The notes under the pieces: generated by a model
Told to the model about the DNA's origin: nothing
Databases searched by the model: none
Seen by the model: only the letters and a program-made list of their open reading frames with translations
Position numbers and translations under genes: made by a program
Source: Perkinsus marinus ATCC 50983
Lineage: Eukaryota; Perkinsozoa; Perkinsida; Perkinsidae
Length of the DNA: 56,244 nt
Assembly: GCF_000006405.1 (NCBI RefSeq)
Contig: NW_003216737.1
Coordinates: 76,407-132,650 of the forward strand
Direction: 5' to 3'
Shown: piece by piece, positions 52,939 through 56,244 of the stretch
How positions within the stretch are numbered: position 1 is the stretch's first letter
Layout of the letters: each line of letters opens with the position of its first letter

Positions 52939-54836
52939 TTATTTTTCATTATCTTCAACTCCTCTACTCTGCCGTCGTTCTTCACGACGTTTTCGATACC
53001 TGTAGATCTCCTTCCCGATTTTTCCCGCGATTTCCTCAGCCGTCATGTTTTTCCCATAAAAGTCAATAAATTTCCCATTAGGGCCCATCAGATAGTGTAT
53101 GATCGAATGATCAACCAAATAGTCCTCGGAGTCAGTTCGAATACCCTGGTTGTAATACCTAAGGCCGACCACCATATGCACACATGGTGAACTACGTGTA
53201 CTGATGACAATACGAAAATGCTGAGGAAATTCTAGGTGAATTTTCATTTATTTTTTGTCGTTTTTGGTTCCTGTATATTTCTACCCAGTGTTGGAGTATA
53301 TGTTCGCTTTTCTCAGCTGGGTTCGGGTCTCAGAGAAAATTCCCACACACGAATTCGAGTAGAAGTGTACCGAAACCAATAAAAATTCCCTCAGTTTCCT
53401 CAGACTTTCTCTAGTGTCATCAACACATGTAGTTGACTATATTTTCCCACAATGTTTCTACCCTAAATCAAATGTAAATTTGATGAAGTTAGGAAACTCT
53501 TGAGCTGAGTAAATGCAGCATATATTCCAACAACAACAACTCCAGAGTTCGACAAGTCATGCCTACGCCCGACTACACGCGGAACTTCCTGGTGATGTCT
53601 TTTATTTGTTCGTGAGTGCCCGTAAGACCGATCGTCCGTGGATCAAACTCACTCAGATAAAGGGAGGTCTGCCATAGAGAACATAATAGTCATCATCGAT
53701 TAGCCCTACCTGTGCACATGTGTCTCTACTAGGGTCAACAGTCACGAAAATCGGCACTATCGTGCCTAACAGTCGCGTAGAGTGGTAAACCACCATAGAG
53801 AAATTACCAGCTCCAAATTCCTTTTCTATGATGTCCACCGTCTTGCCGGCTTTCTCGAGTTCTTGAGGGCATATGTCCGGACAAAAAGTAAAGCCAAAAT
53901 AAATGAGATAATATTTCCCCCTCAACTGCTCCGATGCCACCGGTTTACCATTTCCTGATGATAACACATCCCCTCAGTCACCACAAAGAGAAGGCTTACG
54001 GCAGTCTACGAGGGTCCACGGACCTCCCAACTTCGGTTTGCCGATTTCCTCGACTTCTGCGAGGGACCGCCCGACGCCGTGTTTACGCTGATAGTCCGCA
54101 CTGAAGAGCAATTCTAAGAGCTAATGAAGTAGTGAAAATTACTTACAATTCTACCATTAATAGGACCAACGACCCGACGCATACGAACAACGCTGCACTC
54201 TTATACGTGAAACTGAAAACAGAGGTCATTCCAGAGATGTATCATGTATCCGCTTTCCTCAGCTGACCCTAGAAGGTTGTATACGAATTCGGGTAGAAAT
54301 GTACAGAAACCAACGAGAATTTCCCAAAATTTCCTCAGAATTTTCATATTGTCACCAACATATGTGGCTGGGCATATTTTGAGGATTATAAAATATGAAA
54401 ATACTATTTTCCCCACACTGAGTGTTCCTCTACAAAGCCAACAGTGAAAAGGGCTTACTTAACGTTGGTATCATCTTCCTTGATAATACCGGCGTCGTCG
54501 AAATTCCACTGATTTGACGGTAGAGGCTTCAAATTCGATGATGGTGGCCTCTCAGGAACTGCAGAAAAATTCCTTTATATATCAAACTAAATGGGGATCT
54601 CAGATCCATCACGAGGCGTTACCAGGTCTCCCTTCTGCCTTAGCCTTGAGTTCCTCTTCTTTCCAATACCTCTCAGGATCTGTCTTAGGGTTCATCATAG
54701 CCCTCTTCAACTGTTCTATATGGTCGTCACCATAAGGACCCCGACCCTGTGTGAACCCTCGTGTAGCCGTTGTCCTTAATAGCAGTCGGCGTCCTGGTAT
54801 CGATCGACTGTGCCGAAGTAGCAATAATGACATCAA
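52939..54836 (-). CDS. SCO1: SCO1/SenC copper chaperone for cytochrome c oxidase
   Basis: Eight exons: 54836-54623, 54558-54459, 54212-54147, 54100-54000, 53954-53808, 53765-53710, 53668-53577, 53158-52939. They sum to 996 nt (331 aa) in frame. The N terminus ([25 protein letters not shown]) is a mitochondrial presequence. One TM segment follows ([20 protein letters not shown]), then the thioredoxin-fold SCO domain with the Cu-binding FCPDICP, VDPSRDT, IGLTGT and EDYLVDHS including the essential distal His. It delivers copper to COX2 in the inner membrane. Six introns are 41-64 nt or so. Two are exceptional, 246 and 418 nt, and those two contain copies of a dispersed repeat. Confidence 0.95.
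53188..53440. repeat. inverted pair of dispersed repeat copies inside SCO1 intron 7
   Basis: A forward copy begins TGAACTACGTGTACTGATGA at 53188; an inverted copy ends TCATCAACACATGTAGTTGA near 53437. The same core (ACTACGTGTGTTGGTGACAA, then GA.AAT.CTGA.GGAA) occurs at 30709, 46821 and, inverted, at 54319-54374. Confidence 0.7.
54296..54380. repeat. dispersed repeat copy inside SCO1 intron 2
   Basis: Inverted relative to the copies at 30709 and 46821. Shares AGAA(A/G)TGTAC(A/C)GAAACCAA with 53361-53380 and the TTTCCTCAGAATTTTCATAT block with the other copies. Only the two SCO1 introns that contain this repeat exceed 100 nt. Confidence 0.7.
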
Positions 54837-55295
54837 CTCAAGATTAGAATATCAACTTACCAAAGTAGTTCACGAAAACGTTTACGTGAAGTGGCGTAAA
54901 ACTTGGTGAAAAACGCGAAGTTCACGGTATGCAGTAGTCGTGGAATATATTTTTCATATCACTAGGGTGGTGAAACTCCAGTGAATTTTACAGTTTTTCT
55001 CACTTTACACTAAGATTCAGCGAGACAACCCTCCTAGTCGTTACACGATATGACCCAACGTTATAAAAAACGCAATACCAACGAGAGCTCAAAAATGGTC
55101 ATGATGATAATGTTGCTACTCTCAACCGACGACGAACAAAACCTCACATCATAGTAGTAGGGAGCTCACGCAACTGAAATAGACACCAAATAAGGAAATG
55201 CAGTATAACAGATAATAGTAACTCACCCTAGTTTTCCCAAGCCTAGTAGCCAACCTGCAACGACAAGTGAACAGGGCCATTACGAAGGCCTTACC
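54837..55295. other. intergenic, no gene recognised
   Basis: 5' flank of SCO1 and 3' flank of the next minus-strand gene. GT...AG-like spacers are visible near 55262-55300 and may be 3' UTR introns. Confidence 0.4.
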
Positions 55296-55538
55296 TTAGT
55301 GCCCCTGATATGGTATGACCCCGGGGAAAAACCAACCTCGGTTGCCAACACTAACGCCGCTTTCGATAGGGACAGGAGTGAACCTCTTGAACTGAGTAAA
55401 GCCCATACCCCTCTTGCACTCGGGAGCCTTGATGGTGGAGTTAACATCATAGCTGAGGTTACCACTACATAGCATAGAACGGCCATGCTTGAGGACGGCA
55501 CGGCCACTGGGGAGGAGAGGCTTCTGAATCGGTGGCAT
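55296..55538 (-). CDS. small basic hypothetical protein
   Basis: 80 aa: MPPIQKPLLPSGRAVLKHGR at the start, GFTQFKRFTPVPIESGVSVG in the middle, ending WFFPGVIPYQGH. Basic, with no TM segment or known domain. It sits upstream of SCO1 on the same strand, separated by ~460 bp. A mitochondrial or ribosomal accessory subunit would fit the size and charge, but that is a guess. A splice-like donor immediately after the stop raises the possibility of an alternative frame. Confidence 0.5.
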   Translation of the reverse strand: MPPIQKPLLPSGRAVLKHGRSMLCSGNLSYDVNSTIKAPECKRGMGFTQFKRFTPVPIESGVSVGNRGWFFPGVIPYQGH

Positions 55539-56244
55539 TACGATGAGAACTGCTAATATAATTCCAGTCTTGCAACAACGTGTCGTCGTCGCATTAACTT
55601 GTTATAACACTTTGGTGTAGACGTAGTACCACTTACGACTGCAAAAGTACACCTGTACATTTCCCCCCCTATTCGGGATGGCTTGATTCAAATCCTTGCG
55701 TGTTAACAAGAATGTTCCGGTAAAATCTCGCTCGCCCGAAAATCGATGTGGAGTCCTTCGGGAGTCAAGTCCACAAGCCGTCACGAGGAGCGAAAATTGT
55801 AAGGTGCCTTGCAAGGCACTTCCACATCCGTACGATTTACGGGGTGGAAGGTAAGGTGATATAGGGTTTCTCATCGTAAGGCTCCTTATCGCGTAAGGCT
55901 TGTACCGTTGCTCCCAAAAGACTCGGAGGAATCAACACCGAGATGAGGAGAGGTGAGATTGAGAGGAGTCTGTGCATCGTCGGAAGGCTGGGAAGAACCC
56001 AAGGCATCGCCAGGCATTGTGGATGGCAATTAATAACTTGAGCCAGGTGGCTACGGCACCAATCTCAACAACAGATCGTGCAACCGTGAATCTGATACCA
56101 CAGCCGTATACATGTGTAATCTGGCACGCAGACGCAGACGAGAAAGGTAGCAAGCCTTGGCAGAACACTATAAACTTTAAGGACTAAAAAGGTTGGAGTT
56201 GTTCTCGACAATACTCGAACATGTAACGGGTTCGAGTAGATGTA
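55539..56244. other. window end, no confident gene
   Basis: Contains the perfect palindrome GTGCCTTGCAAGGCAC near 55809. Minus-strand frames at 55602-55874 and 55932-56168 are unremarkable. Confidence 0.4.

Noticed and set aside
1-56244. CRISPR arrays or bacterial-type operons
   Set aside because: Tandem repeats found have no regular unique spacers, genes have short spliceosomal introns, and no Cas-like protein is present.

Overview
The window reads as nuclear DNA of a protist with spliceosomal introns. Typical introns are 36-56 nt with GT...AG ends. The gene content is eukaryotic: pescadillo (ribosome biogenesis), SCO1 (mitochondrial copper chaperone), a sterol-desaturase/fatty-acid-hydroxylase family enzyme, an amino-acid permease, and secreted Cys/Thr-rich proteins. 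Gene style suggests an alveolate of the Perkinsus type. That is an inference; no rRNA or organelle marker is present to prove it.

Layout. 1-3 kb: no gene, one MITE and nested palindromes. 3-8.3 kb: tandem pair of secreted proteins sharing a near-identical barrel-like domain but with different mucin-like linkers, separated by a 53/45-bp minisatellite. 9.7-10.7 kb: an FCS-type (FLZ-like) zinc-finger gene. 12.4-16.7 kb: a many-exon coiled-coil gene on the minus strand, with a broken copy of the 26-kb membrane-protein gene inside it. 18.6-25.3 kb: a giant inverted duplication carrying two divergent copies of a predicted myristoylated protein gene. 26.4-29.6 kb: a membrane protein and an amino-acid transporter. 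29.7-31.5 and 45.8-47.4 kb: a direct segmental duplication with a small secreted-protein gene; one copy holds a MITE. 32-34.4 kb: decayed tyrosine-recombinase and Gag-like remnants. 34.8-36.9 kb: a UVR-motif gene, a coiled-coil gene fragment and a decayed DEAH helicase. 38-39.1 kb: the sterol-desaturase family gene. 40.7 kb: a small Cys-rich secreted peptide. 42-50 kb: transposon graveyard (LINE reverse transcriptase, two different MULE transposases, tRNA-like repeats). 50.4-55.5 kb: intact housekeeping genes.

Most unusual signal. Thirteen short loci share one exact geometry. An ancestral 8-mer (call it p-R-f, with R of 6 nt) has become pR + reverse complement of pRf + Rf, a net gain of exactly 14 nt. 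One event is confirmed by an uninterrupted paralogue in this window. Two others break reading frames that become continuous when 14 nt are removed. The geometry is what hairpin-mediated excision of a DNA transposon with an 8-bp target duplication would leave, but the uniformity and density look undescribed. Longer perfect palindromes, nearly all with a one-base centre (up to 32-bp arms), occur in the same non-coding and repeat DNA.
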